Source: Acinetobacter pollinis (lineage in GTDB: Bacteria; Pseudomonadota; Gammaproteobacteria; Pseudomonadales; Moraxellaceae). From it: a stretch of 64,000 nt of DNA. A program made the position numbers and the translations under genes. The stretch covers positions 99,452 to 163,451 of the forward strand of contig NZ_VTDQ01000004.1 of assembly GCF_015627175.1 (NCBI RefSeq), written 5' to 3'. This document shows positions 1-9,536 of this stretch, one piece after another; the stretch's first letter is position 1; every line of letters starts with the position of its first letter. The notes below the pieces were generated by a model. That model saw only the letters and a program-made list of their open reading frames with translations, searched no databases and was not told the DNA's origin.

Positions 1-551
1 GCCGCCCGCTCATGATCTTTTGCTTTTAGAAAAGCACCCACCTCAGATTGTGCAAGTAATACAGCACGTGTAAATTGTTCAAAGCTTAAACCAATTAAGG
101 ATTGGATACACGGATTACATTCTGAAATCTTCTGTGTCAGTACACGATTGTCTTCTAAACAGGTTACAGCGCGATCGACTTTTAGGTTGCCATTGAGTTT
201 TTTATAAGAGCGACGTATATCCCATCGTGCCCGATACCTTTTTTGATCAAGTGCAATAAATTCGACTTCTGAAAACCCACTAATTGCACCACGGCGTAAG
301 ATATGTTTAGTGTCTTTAATGGAAATATCTTGACCACTTACATCTGTTAGGCTACCTAATGCACCATTTAAACGTGGAATTTGATCAAAAAGTGCTAGGC
401 ACATTGCATCTAAAAGCGTCGATTTTCCTGCACCTGTTTTACCTGTAATTGCTATCAATCCTGCATTTGCTAAGGGCTGTGATTCAAAATCTATACAGTG
501 TTCGCCTGCAATAGAAGCAAGATTACTTAAGCGTAAGCACAATATTTTCAT
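1..551 (-). CDS. sbcC: SbcC nuclease ATPase subunit, N-terminal part (cut by window edge)
   Basis: This is the N-terminal ATPase lobe of SbcC, the Rad50-like partner of SbcD in the nuclease that cuts hairpins and processes DNA ends. The reverse strand translates from an ATG at 551 without a stop to base 1. The Walker A motif ITGKTGAGKSTLLDAM lies about residues 38-53 and a Q-loop-like LLAQSEVG lies near residue 170. The coiled coil and Walker B lobe are outside the window. It lies 3 bp downstream of the sbcD stop, so the two genes form one operon, as is usual for this pair. Confidence 0.93.
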   Translation of the reverse strand, partial: MKILCLRLSNLASIAGEHCIDFESQPLANAGLIAITGKTGAGKSTLLDAMCLALFDQIPRLNGALGSLTDVSGQDISIKDTKHILRRGAISGFSEVEFIALDQKRYRARWDIRRSYKKLNGNLKVDRAVTCLEDNRVLTQKISECNPCIQSLIGLSFEQFTRAVLLAQSEVGAFLKAKDHERA

Positions 552-554
552 GAG

Positions 555-1820
555 CTATCCTTCATTCGATGTTGTGTTTTTATGCTGCATTTCTTCAGCT
601 TCATGGAGCAGAGTTAAAAAGTCTTGTTTGACTTGGTTGTCTGTATCGTAGCCCATGTTTTCCCATATTTGCTCAAATAAGCTTTCTGGTGTAGGTGGCT
701 CTAAATCGATTTTTGAAATTGGTTGGTTTTTATCCTCTGATTTAATGACAGGTTTACGCATAATTCTTGTAAGTCGATAGCGTTGCTTAGGTAAAAGTTC
801 TTCAATTTGTTGACGTAAATTGAGGGGAGGTGGTGTATAGCTGTAATATTCAATATCTACAAATTCACGTTCATCTACAGGAAGAGAGCCTTCACTGGGT
901 AGATTTTCTAACTGATGAAAGATTTCTTTTAACTCACCTTTAAGTGCGTGTAGCGTTATTGATCTAGGGATAATTAATTTTTCATACGTTATTTGATCTT
1001 GTGTGACTTGATTGGGATCAATATGAATATCTAGTACTTGATGGTTGTAATGAAGTTCACTAAAGGATAGTGGAATGGGCGAACCACTATAACGGATGTG
1101 TGTATGACCTACTTTTTGAGGCTTATGTAGATGTCCAAGTGCAACATAATCTACATCTTTATGAAAAAGGTCAGTCGAAAGAGCATCTTGGTTTCCAATG
1201 ACAATACAACGCTCAGAATCTGATTCCTGTCCACCTTGCATATGGGCATGAGACATGACAATAAGTGCTTGTTCGTGTGTTTTACGCCGTTTGGCTTCTT
1301 CGATAAGTGTTTTATGGAGATAGCAAATAGCAGATTCATTGTCCTGCGTATGCTCATTGAAGCCTGTAATTTCAGCAGGTCTTAGAAAGGGAAGAGCCAC
1401 ACACCAAGCAACAATAGTTCGGTTTTTATCGTAGATAGGTAAAATGAGATGATCTAAGTTAAGTTGTTTATCTTCTGTCCATTGAATAATACCAACAGCT
1501 TTTGCATTATATTTTTCAAGTAAAGGGTCAACTTGCTCGATACGATAGCCTGAGTCATGGTTCCCTGCAATCATGAGGGTTTGCATATGGGGGGCAATTT
1601 CATGAGCACGTGCTAGAAACTGATAAAGTTGTTTTTGTGAGGCCGAGGATGGATTAACAATGTCAAAAATATCGCCAGCAATAAGTAGTGCATGTGGTTG
1701 TTTTTCTAGTATTTGTTTAAGTAACCAAGTTAAAAATTTTTCATGTTCAAAATGGCGGGAGTAGTTATGAAAAAGTTGCCCTAAATGCCAGTCTGAAGTA
1801 TGAAAAAAATGTACAGTCAT
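555..1820 (-). CDS. sbcD: SbcD exonuclease subunit
   Basis: SbcD is the Mre11-like Mn-dependent phosphodiesterase of the SbcCD nuclease. The metal-binding motifs appear in order: DWH near residue 10, AGDIFD near 48, AGNHDSG near 84, SHAHMQGG near 190 and ALGHLHKPQ near 227. Length 421 aa matches the family. The ATG at 1820 starts directly at the first beta strand (MTVHFFHTSDWHLG), so no other start is plausible. It is transcribed leftward ahead of sbcC. The acidic, Gln-rich C-terminal tail is the variable SbcC-contact region. Confidence 0.95.
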   Translation of the reverse strand: MTVHFFHTSDWHLGQLFHNYSRHFEHEKFLTWLLKQILEKQPHALLIAGDIFDIVNPSSASQKQLYQFLARAHEIAPHMQTLMIAGNHDSGYRIEQVDPLLEKYNAKAVGIIQWTEDKQLNLDHLILPIYDKNRTIVAWCVALPFLRPAEITGFNEHTQDNESAICYLHKTLIEEAKRRKTHEQALIVMSHAHMQGGQESDSERCIVIGNQDALSTDLFHKDVDYVALGHLHKPQKVGHTHIRYSGSPIPLSFSELHYNHQVLDIHIDPNQVTQDQITYEKLIIPRSITLHALKGELKEIFHQLENLPSEGSLPVDEREFVDIEYYSYTPPPLNLRQQIEELLPKQRYRLTRIMRKPVIKSEDKNQPISKIDLEPPTPESLFEQIWENMGYDTDNQVKQDFLTLLHEAEEMQHKNTTSNEG

Positions 1821-1936
1821 GAGTTACTCTTGTCTAAAAGCTAGCAGAGGTAATTTAACAGAGTTTTTTTAAATATTGAATATTTCTTACAAGAGGTATG
1901 CTATAACTGTAGAAAATAGAAGAATATAGGCATGCA

Positions 1937-2411
1937 ATGACCATACATTATTATAATGTTTCTATAACTTGGGAAGGAAACCTAGGTGAAGGAACAACCT
2001 CTTATAAAAGCATATCAAAGAGATTTTAAAATTACACATCCTCATAAACCTACTATTTTAGGCTCTGCCGATCCTGCATATTTAGGCGATAAAAGCAGAT
2101 GGAACCCAGAAGACCTGATGCTTTCGGCTGCTTCAGCATGTCACAAACTATGGTATCTACATCTTTGCGCAATCAATGGTATTCATATTGTTGCTTATAC
2201 TGATGATGCAGAAGCAGAAATGGAAGATTATCACCCTATAAAAAGGGGGCATATTACACAAATCTGTTTGAATCCACGTATCACTTTAAAACAAGGTGCA
2301 AACTTAGAGCTTGCAAAGAAATTACATGATTTGGCTCATCATGAATGTATGGTTGCAAATTCGGTGAATTTTCCCATTTACTGCAAACCTATATTTTCTT
2401 TTAATACTTAA
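1937..2411 (+). pseudogene. OsmC-family protein, frameshifted near its N-terminus
   Basis: OsmC/Ohr-like proteins are thiol peroxidases. The longest open frame begins only at a GTG (1986) and lacks the first beta strands. An ATG at 1937 in another frame reads MTIHYYNVSITWEGNLGEG, the expected OsmC N-terminus with its W-x-G-x-x-G pattern, and runs to SYK at 2008. Removing one A from the AAAA run at 2006-2009 joins this to AYQRDFKITHP and gives a continuous protein of about 157 aa. The body keeps the two reactive cysteines, in SAASACHKLWYLHLCA and HHECMVANSVNFP. The gene is either genuinely broken or carries a homopolymer sequencing error. The family call is firm; specific substrate unknown. 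Confidence 0.8.
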
Positions 2412-2416
2412 AAAAT

Positions 2417-2442
2417 AACCGACGTATTATATGTCGGTTTTA
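2417..2442 (+). terminator. Rho-independent terminator after the OsmC-like gene
   Basis: The arms AACCGAC (2417-2423) and GTCGGTT (2433-2439) form a 7-bp hairpin followed by T-rich sequence, just after the stop codon at 2411. Confidence 0.75.
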
Positions 2443-2511
2443 TTTAAGATTTTGCGCAATAATTATTATAATAGAAATCATATACTTTGATTGTTAAATA
2501 TAAATGACAAT

Positions 2512-2542
2512 AAAAAAAGAGCCAAAATTGGCTCTTTTTTTA
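2512..2542 (-). terminator. Bidirectional-looking terminator below the His-rich small gene
   Basis: AGAGCC and GGCTCT pair around the loop AAAATT, with a run of A before and a run of T after, so it can end transcripts in either direction. It lies 10 bp past the stop of the leftward small gene at 2552-2731. Confidence 0.75.
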
Positions 2543-2551
2543 TTTTACGGC

Positions 2552-2731
2552 TTAACCTACTTTTTTAGGTGCGTGATGATGTTTTTTGTGTGCATGCTTC
2601 TTATGGTGCACTTTTTTTGCATGGTGTTTGTGATGTGGTGCTGGTTGTGGTGCAGCAGGTGCAGCCATTGCTGTTGCTGTGAATGCAGTTGCAGTAAGAC
2701 CAAGTGCTAATACAGATAATATTTTTTTCAT
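2552..2731 (-). CDS. Small secreted His/Lys-rich protein (59 aa)
   Basis: The reverse strand encodes MKKILSVLALGLTATAFTATAMA, a clean Sec signal peptide, followed by a mature part of about 36 aa made almost only of His, Lys, Ala and Pro (for example HHKHHAKKVHHKKHAHKK). Such His-rich peptides are commonly annotated as acid-shock-like or metal-binding, but no function can be assigned from sequence. The signal peptide, the downstream terminator and upstream AT-rich sequence support it as real; a longer ORF on the opposite strand is only its Cys-rich mirror image. Confidence 0.75.
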   Translation of the reverse strand: MKKILSVLALGLTATAFTATAMAAPAAPQPAPHHKHHAKKVHHKKHAHKKHHHAPKKVG

Positions 2732-2984
2732 AAATTAAATCTCTCGTGAGTAAAGTTGGGTTTAAATCTCGATAAACCTATAATGAACGAAAGATGTGGA
2801 TTATTTATGGACGAAATATATCAACTTATATTGTCTAAGATACATATCATAGTGGTTCGACAGAACTTAAGTTAAGAGATTTTTATATTATGAAAAAATT
2901 AATAAAGAATTAATATTCATCTTTTTTGAATATCTAAGTAAGACGACATCGATAGATTTTATCTAAAAACTTAGCCAAAATGGT

Positions 2985-3165
2985 AGATATAGAAAAATAA
3001 AAGCCAATGATCCGAGTGATGAAGAATCATTGGCTCAAAAAAGTCTTTTCGAGTGGGTTATTTTTAGAATACCCAAGACAAGTCGAGTTTTTATCTCTGA
3101 CTAAAGCCACTAGATAATCACTTTCTTATCTAGTTTTGAGGCTTTGTACCCTATATAACGTTAGA
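2985..3165 (-). ncRNA. Candidate small RNA with two strong hairpins
   Basis: The 500 bp between the His-rich gene and the membrane-protein gene contain no convincing ORF but two strong inverted repeats. One is AGCCAATGAT (3002-3011) with ATCATTGGCT (3026-3035); read leftward it is followed by TTTATTTTTCT, which makes it a terminator for the minus strand. The other pairs ACTAGATAA with TTATCTAGT inside an outer AAAGCC/GGCTTT helix (about 3104-3147). Together they look like a short minus-strand transcript ending in its own terminator. No clear promoter was recognised. It could instead be a distal terminator of thiO-hemB plus an unrelated repeat. Confidence 0.3.
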
Positions 3166-3178
3166 ATTTTTAAATAGG

Positions 3179-3207
3179 TTGACAAAGAAATCAAAAAAAA
3201 TTAAAAA
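3179..3207 (+). promoter_or_regulatory. Possible sigma-70 promoter for the membrane-protein gene
   Basis: A perfect TTGACA (3179-3184) is followed after 17 bp by TAAAAA (3202-3207), a weak -10, about 30 bp before the start at 3236. Placement and -35 are good, the -10 is poor. Confidence 0.35.
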
Positions 3208-3235
3208 AATAAATAAATTTTAAAGTTGGTTCATT

Positions 3236-3691
3236 TTGAAAATCTCTCTTAAAAAATATTATGCATGGTTTTTATTGTTTTGTTTTCTTATGACTTGCAT
3301 AAGTGGTGTGTTGGCGACTGTTTTACCACGTGAATTATCACTTGTTTTCATGGTTCTTCCTTATTTGGTCTCGATGATTGCTGTTCTATATTTATTTTTG
3401 AAGCAACACCGCCGTGCACCAACAGTTGAAGAGAGAAAAAGATTTACGCTAAGTTTAAATCTTCTTTTTTGGCTATTTAATTTAAGTGGTTTCTTTTTAG
3501 GACTACTTTGGATTTCTTTTTCTGAGCCTGAAATTTGGCAATATACAATCAAGATGCTTTTTCAGCCTGCAACGTTAATGATTATCGGCTTATTTTTTAT
3601 TGTAATTGCATTGCCTTTAATTGCTGTGACATTTTGGTTTTATGGAAAACAGGCTGAACGTATGGCTTTAAAAATGTTTGGTCATAGATAA
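3236..3691 (+). CDS. Four-helix inner-membrane protein, ABZJ_00895-like family
   Basis: The 151-aa product has about four hydrophobic helices (roughly residues 10-30, 36-56, 75-100 and 112-140) and a basic C-terminus ending KQAERMALKMFGHR. The pattern resembles the small Acinetobacter membrane proteins annotated as the ABZJ_00895 family, which have no known function; this assignment is from memory of the pattern. The start used is a TTG, because it is the only start in front of the first helix. The 3' end overlaps the convergent thiO gene by 24 bp. Confidence 0.6.
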   Translation: MKISLKKYYAWFLLFCFLMTCISGVLATVLPRELSLVFMVLPYLVSMIAVLYLFLKQHRRAPTVEERKRFTLSLNLLFWLFNLSGFFLGLLWISFSEPEIWQYTIKMLFQPATLMIIGLFFIVIALPLIAVTFWFYGKQAERMALKMFGHR

Positions 3692-4786
3692 TAGTTGACT
3701 GGGTTGGTAGGGGGTTGGGTCTTCAATACAGGGCTGCTTTAATATAAGTTGTCTAAGAAGTCGTGCAGATGCTGCTCCCATACACAGACCGTTACGGAAG
3801 TGTCCTGTATTAAGCCAAAGATTACTTAGTTGTGGGTAGGTACCAATATATGGAATACCAGCTGGAGAGCTAGGACGTAGACCCGTCCATTGTTTAATAA
3901 TGGGAAACTTTTGTAGCTCAGGAATCATTTCGAAACAAGCATTTAATATATTTTGTTGTGTGTGCATGCAAAGAGCTTTATCAAACCCAATATCTTTCAT
4001 GCTAGAACCACAAACAATATGACCATCTTTACGTGGAATAAGATACATTACCTCATTCATGCACATGGTAGTTAACCAGTTCTTGGGTGTTTTAAATAAA
4101 ACCATTTGTCCTTGAATGGGATAGACAGGAATTTGTAGATTAAGCTGAGCTGACCAATTTGCACTCCATGCACCTGTAGCAATAATAGTATGATCATGGG
4201 AGTAAATCACTTTTTGCTCATCTTCAATGCCAGTCACATGGCTGTCTTGAATACAGAATTTAGAAATCTTAATATTCTCGTGAAATGTAACGTTTGATTG
4301 GTGCTTTAAATAATTAATTAAAGACTGTAAAAGACGAGGATTTCGAACATTGGATAATTCAGGAAAAAAGAGTGCTTCTTGAAATTGTTTTGAAACTTTA
4401 GGGTTAAGTTTTTGTATGTCTTTTTGCGTTAAGTGCTGACATATTTGCATAGGTTCTTGGTGAGTGTTTGCATAATTTAGCCCAATATCAAAATCCTTTT
4501 GGTCAAAAATAAGCATACCTGTTTGTTGTATTTGAAAATCAATTCCTGTAGTAGGAAGAAGTTTCTGATTCCATTCGGTATAGAGTGCTTTTGCGTGTTT
4601 TGCTAGTGCATTTACCGGTTGAGGGTATCTCCAAGGATACATGGGCGATAAAATTCCACCACCAGCCCAAGAAGCTTCGCGACCTGCTTGTTGTTGGTCA
4701 TAGATGTGAACTTCAATACCTTGTTCCGATAGCTCTAGTGCAGACATGAGTCCATTAATGCCTGCACCAATAATTGCAACATTCAT
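3668..4786 (-). CDS. thiO: FAD-dependent glycine oxidase ThiO
   Basis: ThiO oxidises glycine to iminoglycine for assembly of the thiazole ring of thiamine. The product (372 aa) begins with the FAD-binding Rossmann motif IGAGINGLMSALELSEQG and has the DAO-fold C-terminal segment WTGLRPSSPAGIPYIGTYP followed by NTGHFRNGLCMGAASARLL, which closes the FAD site. It is encoded 9 bp after hemB on the same strand and so is probably cotranscribed with it. Other D-amino-acid-oxidase-like enzymes share the fold, so the substrate is inferred. Confidence 0.85.
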   Translation of the reverse strand: MNVAIIGAGINGLMSALELSEQGIEVHIYDQQQAGREASWAGGGILSPMYPWRYPQPVNALAKHAKALYTEWNQKLLPTTGIDFQIQQTGMLIFDQKDFDIGLNYANTHQEPMQICQHLTQKDIQKLNPKVSKQFQEALFFPELSNVRNPRLLQSLINYLKHQSNVTFHENIKISKFCIQDSHVTGIEDEQKVIYSHDHTIIATGAWSANWSAQLNLQIPVYPIQGQMVLFKTPKNWLTTMCMNEVMYLIPRKDGHIVCGSSMKDIGFDKALCMHTQQNILNACFEMIPELQKFPIIKQWTGLRPSSPAGIPYIGTYPQLSNLWLNTGHFRNGLCMGAASARLLRQLILKQPCIEDPTPYQPSQLLSMTKHF

Positions 4787-4795
4787 GAATTGAAG

Positions 4796-6269
<1,474 letters not shown>

Positions 6270-7418
6270 ATGACTGAAGAACAGACTCCCGCTTCTCAGC
6301 AAACAGTACAAAAAGCGCCAGCTTCTCAAGCAAAATCAACACGTAAAAAATGGTTATCTATCGTTGCAATCTTATTTATCATTTGTGCAATTATTTATAT
6401 TGTATGGACCGTGTTCTTTAGTCATGTTGAAGATACAGACAATGCCTATGTGGGTGCAGATACTGCTCAAGTAAGCTCTATGGTTGGTGGACAGGTGAAA
6501 AGTGTGTCGGTTGAAGACACGCAACGTGTCAAAGCAGGTGATGTATTGGTTGTGATTGATGATAGAGATGCAAAAATTTCTTTAGCACAGGCAGAAGCAG
6601 ATTTAGCAAAAGTTAAGCGTCAATATACGCAGACGCAGGCCAATAGTGGTTCTTTATCTTCTCAGATTCAATCGACTCACGATGCAATACAAAGTCAGAA
6701 AGCACAAGTGGAAAAAGCGAAAGCAGACTTGGAAAAAGCAACAGCTGATTTTAAACGCCGTCAAGAACTTAGTGCTTCTGGTGCAATTTCTAAAGAAGAA
6801 TATGCAACGTCACAAAATGCTTTAAATACAGCAAAAGCCAATTATGGTGTTGCTCAGGCTGGCTTATCGCAAGCTGTTTCAAATCAAAAAGTTGCTCAAA
6901 GTAATTTAGATGCAAACAATGCTTTAATTAAAGGTTTAGATCAGGAAACTACACCTGATGTACTTGCAGCACAAGCTAAAGTTGACCAAGCGCAACTTAA
7001 TTTAGATCGTACGGTAATTAAAGCACCTGTTGATGGCATCGTCACCAATCGAAATGTACAAATTGGTCAGACTGTCTCAGTAGGATCTTCGTTAATGCTT
7101 GTTGTTCCTGTGAATAAGCTATATGTCGATGCGAATTTTAAAGAAAACCAACTTGCCGATGTAAAACCAGGTCAGTCTGTTACGCTTACATCTGATTTGT
7201 ATGGTGATGATGTTGTATATCATGGCAAAGTCGTTGGTTTTTCCGGTGGTACAGGCGCAGCATTCGCTTTGATTCCAGCACAGAATGCAACAGGAAACTG
7301 GATTAAGGTTGTACAACGATTACCTGTACGCGTGGCATTAGATGAAAAAGAGCTTGAAAAACATCCTTTGCGTGTCGGTTTATCTATGACTGCAAAAGTC
7401 GATTTAAAGTCGAAGTAA
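6270..7418 (+). CDS. emrA: EmrA-like membrane-fusion protein of a multidrug efflux pump
   Basis: EmrA links an inner-membrane MFS pump to an outer-membrane channel. The 382-aa product has a short cytoplasmic head, one transmembrane helix (about residues 29-50, WLSIVAILFIICAIIYIVW), a lipoyl-like half (NAYVGADTAQVSSMVGGQVK), a long Ala/Gln/Lys-rich coiled coil (about 105-235), the second lipoyl half (VIKAPVDGIVTNRNVQIGQ) and a beta-barrel domain. It is followed after 6 bp by emrB, which makes an emrAB operon. The outer-membrane partner is not encoded nearby. Confidence 0.9.
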   Translation: MTEEQTPASQQTVQKAPASQAKSTRKKWLSIVAILFIICAIIYIVWTVFFSHVEDTDNAYVGADTAQVSSMVGGQVKSVSVEDTQRVKAGDVLVVIDDRDAKISLAQAEADLAKVKRQYTQTQANSGSLSSQIQSTHDAIQSQKAQVEKAKADLEKATADFKRRQELSASGAISKEEYATSQNALNTAKANYGVAQAGLSQAVSNQKVAQSNLDANNALIKGLDQETTPDVLAAQAKVDQAQLNLDRTVIKAPVDGIVTNRNVQIGQTVSVGSSLMLVVPVNKLYVDANFKENQLADVKPGQSVTLTSDLYGDDVVYHGKVVGFSGGTGAAFALIPAQNATGNWIKVVQRLPVRVALDEKELEKHPLRVGLSMTAKVDLKSK

Positions 7419-7424
7419 TTCATC

Positions 7425-8948
7425 ATGAGTAAATTTGTGCCTCTAGGTGATCTCACTGGGAATAAATTATTATTAGCAACACTTGTCTTGGCATTGGCCA
7501 ATTTCATGGTTGTTGTAGATACAACCATTGCAAACGTTTCTGTTGCACACATTACGGGAAGTTTGGCTGTTTCGACAACACAAGGTACTTGGGTTATTAC
7601 TTCCTATGCAGTGGCTGAAGCAATTTGTGTACCTTTAACTGGATGGCTGGCAGGTCGGTTTGGTGCAGTTCGCGTATTTGTATCTTGTTTAATTGGTTTT
7701 ACATTATTTTCAGTCTTATGCGGATTATCTAATTCTTTAGGGCTTTTGGTATTTTGCCGAATTGGACAGGGTCTATTTGGTGGACCCTTAATGCCATTAA
7801 GTCAAACCTTATTGCGCCGTATTTACCCTCCTGAAAAACATGCACAGGCGATGGGAATATGGGCAATGACAACGGTTGTTGGTCCAATTGTTGGCCCAAT
7901 TCTAGGTGGATGGTTTAGTGATAGTTTTTCATGGCACTGGATTTTCTTTATTAATTTACCTATCGGAATTATTTGTGTTTTTGGTGCATTTAAACTCTTA
8001 AAGCCTGCTGAAACTGAGACTCAACTTGTTAAAATTGATGCAATTGGACTGTCTTTGCTTATTATAGCGATTGGTGCTCTACAGCTTCTTTTAGATCTTG
8101 GTCATGACCATGATTGGTTTTCAAGTAACCTAATTTGTACCTTGGCTGTAACATCATTTATTGGCTTTATTATCTTTGTTATTTGGGAACTGACTGAAAA
8201 AAATCCTATTGTAGATATTTCTATTTTTCGGCATTCCGGTTTCTCACTTGCAGTTTTAACCATGGGATTTGCTTTCGGCGCCTTTTTTGGCAGCATTGTA
8301 TTAATACCACAGTGGTTACAAACAAATATGGGGTATACCGCGACATGGGCAGGCTATTTGACGGCAACCATGGGATTGGGAAGTGTGACAATGTCTCCTG
8401 TCGTAGCAAAGCTTTCCACAAAATTTGATCAGCGTGGTTTGGCTTGCTTTGGCTTATGTATTTTAGGTGGTGTTACGTTAATGCGTGCCTTTTGGAACAA
8501 TGAAGCAGATTTTATGACTTTGGCTGTGCCACAAATTTTACAAGGTTTTGGAGTCCCATTCTTCTTTATTCCATTAACTAATATTGCTTTAGGTTCTGTA
8601 CTTCCAAATGAAGTTGCAGCGGCTGCAGGTTTAATGAACTTTATGCGTACAATGGGAGGAGCTATAGGCGCTTCTTTAGCTGTAACGGTTTGGGATGATC
8701 ATGCCAGTATTGCACGAAGTGAAATTGTATCTAATATGGATATAAAGCCGACGTTAAACACTCTTCAACATCAAGGGTTTAGTTATGATACAGCATTAGG
8801 CACGATTTCGAACTTAGTAAATAAGGAGGCCTTAACTGTGGCAGCGGATCATGTATTTCTTGTGTTTTCTATGATTTTTCTAGTAGGGGCAATTATTATT
8901 TGGTTTTGTCCTAAGCCAAGAAAAATTGAGGGTGGACCCTCACATTAA
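7425..8948 (+). CDS. emrB: EmrB-like MFS multidrug exporter (DHA2, 14 helices)
   Basis: EmrB is a proton-driven drug exporter of the DHA2 group. The 507-aa product has about 14 hydrophobic helices and the antiporter motif C region (VVGPIVGPILGGWFSDS), the DHA2 N-terminal motif MVVVDTTIANVSVAHI near residue 28, and loop motif GWLAGRFGAVRVF. It directly follows emrA, and the pair ends shortly before ssrA without an obvious terminator. Substrates cannot be read from the sequence. Confidence 0.9.
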   Translation: MSKFVPLGDLTGNKLLLATLVLALANFMVVVDTTIANVSVAHITGSLAVSTTQGTWVITSYAVAEAICVPLTGWLAGRFGAVRVFVSCLIGFTLFSVLCGLSNSLGLLVFCRIGQGLFGGPLMPLSQTLLRRIYPPEKHAQAMGIWAMTTVVGPIVGPILGGWFSDSFSWHWIFFINLPIGIICVFGAFKLLKPAETETQLVKIDAIGLSLLIIAIGALQLLLDLGHDHDWFSSNLICTLAVTSFIGFIIFVIWELTEKNPIVDISIFRHSGFSLAVLTMGFAFGAFFGSIVLIPQWLQTNMGYTATWAGYLTATMGLGSVTMSPVVAKLSTKFDQRGLACFGLCILGGVTLMRAFWNNEADFMTLAVPQILQGFGVPFFFIPLTNIALGSVLPNEVAAAAGLMNFMRTMGGAIGASLAVTVWDDHASIARSEIVSNMDIKPTLNTLQHQGFSYDTALGTISNLVNKEALTVAADHVFLVFSMIFLVGAIIIWFCPKPRKIEGGPSH

Positions 8949-9002
8949 TACCTTAACCTATAGTATTTTGCTTAGAGTATGTTATAATTGCCAGACATAC
9001 AT

Positions 9003-9362
9003 GGGGATGTTATTGGCTTCGACGCTGGTGATGAAACTCATAGATGCATGCCGAGAGCGCATTTTCTCTCGTAAATAAAATTTGCAATTTTATAGTCGCA
9101 AACGACGAATCTTACGCTCAAGTAGCCTAAGGGCTACTAGTCCGCTTATCAGATTACTTGTGGCCTGATAACCCGACAGAAGCGAACGCACACAAGTCCG
9201 TATAGAATCAAGCCTTGGGGTTCTATATCAAACTTAAAGGATCGCGCTTTTAACCCTGTTCGTCGGGTCTTTAAGTGCTAAAATAATAGACGATATCTAA
9301 GCATGTAGTATTCTGGAGCGTAATGCTGGCGGACGCGGGTTCAACTCCCGCCATCTCCACCA
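9003..9362 (+). ncRNA. ssrA: tmRNA (ssrA), tag peptide ANDESYAQVA
   Basis: tmRNA rescues stalled ribosomes and adds a degradation tag. The 5' end GGGGATG pairs with CATCTCC at the 3' end, followed by ACCA, forming the acceptor stem; the T-arm GCGGGTTCAACTCCCGC is present. The tag frame at 9098-9130 starts GCA AAC GAC GAA and reads ANDESYAQVA then TAA. The usual tag in related bacteria ends -ALAA, so -AQVA is unusual. The last tag codons lie in a helix (AGTAGCC 9121-9127 with GGCTACT 9132-9138), so the GTA codon is supported by pairing and is unlikely to be a read error. The 3' end is the attachment site of the adjacent islands. Confidence 0.97.
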
Positions 9363-9365
9363 AAT
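9349..9365. other. attL-like site at the ssrA 3' end
   Basis: The 17 bp CGCCATCTCCACCAAAT span the last 14 bases of tmRNA plus three. The same 17 bp recur exactly at 37,172-37,188, each time upstream of a tyrosine integrase. This is the pattern of site-specific integration into the ssrA end that leaves the gene intact. Confidence 0.85.
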
Positions 9366-9394
9366 TTTTATCCAGTCTCACAAGACTGATTATA

Positions 9395-9431
9395 AAAAGC
9401 CTTTAAATTCAATATTTAAAGGCTTTTTTAT
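9395..9431 (+). terminator. Terminator downstream of tmRNA
   Basis: A 13-bp perfect stem (AAAAGCCTTTAAA 9395-9407 with TTTAAAGGCTTTT 9415-9427) is followed by T residues. Since it lies beyond the attachment site, it belongs to the island and replaces the original ssrA terminator. Confidence 0.85.
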
Positions 9432-9439
9432 TTGCCTGT

Positions 9440-9513
9440 TTATCCGAAGTTATCCGATTGAATATGACCTTGTTTTTGCCTAATTGGGTAAAAAAAGGGA
9501 AAATTTACCCCAA
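9440..9513. promoter_or_regulatory. Repeats upstream of integrase A: arm-type or operator sites
   Basis: Two TTATCCGA repeats (9440-9447 and 9450-9457) are spaced exactly 10 bp. Nearby TTGGGTAAA (9485) and TTTACCCCAA (ending 9513) form an imperfect inverted repeat just before the integrase start. The string TAATTGGGTAAAA at 9482 recurs near the other end of the island (about 37,096), as expected for integrase arm sites at both ends. The role is inferred. Confidence 0.4.
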
Positions 9514-9536
9514 TCAATAATGAAAGGTTTTAGGTG

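Noticed and set aside
2504..2710. 68-aa Cys-rich forward ORF
   Set aside because: It is the mirror of the His/Lys-rich gene on the minus strand, which has a signal peptide and terminator.
7119..7552. Reverse-strand ORFs over emrA/emrB
   Set aside because: They are shadows of the emrAB genes without any family pattern.
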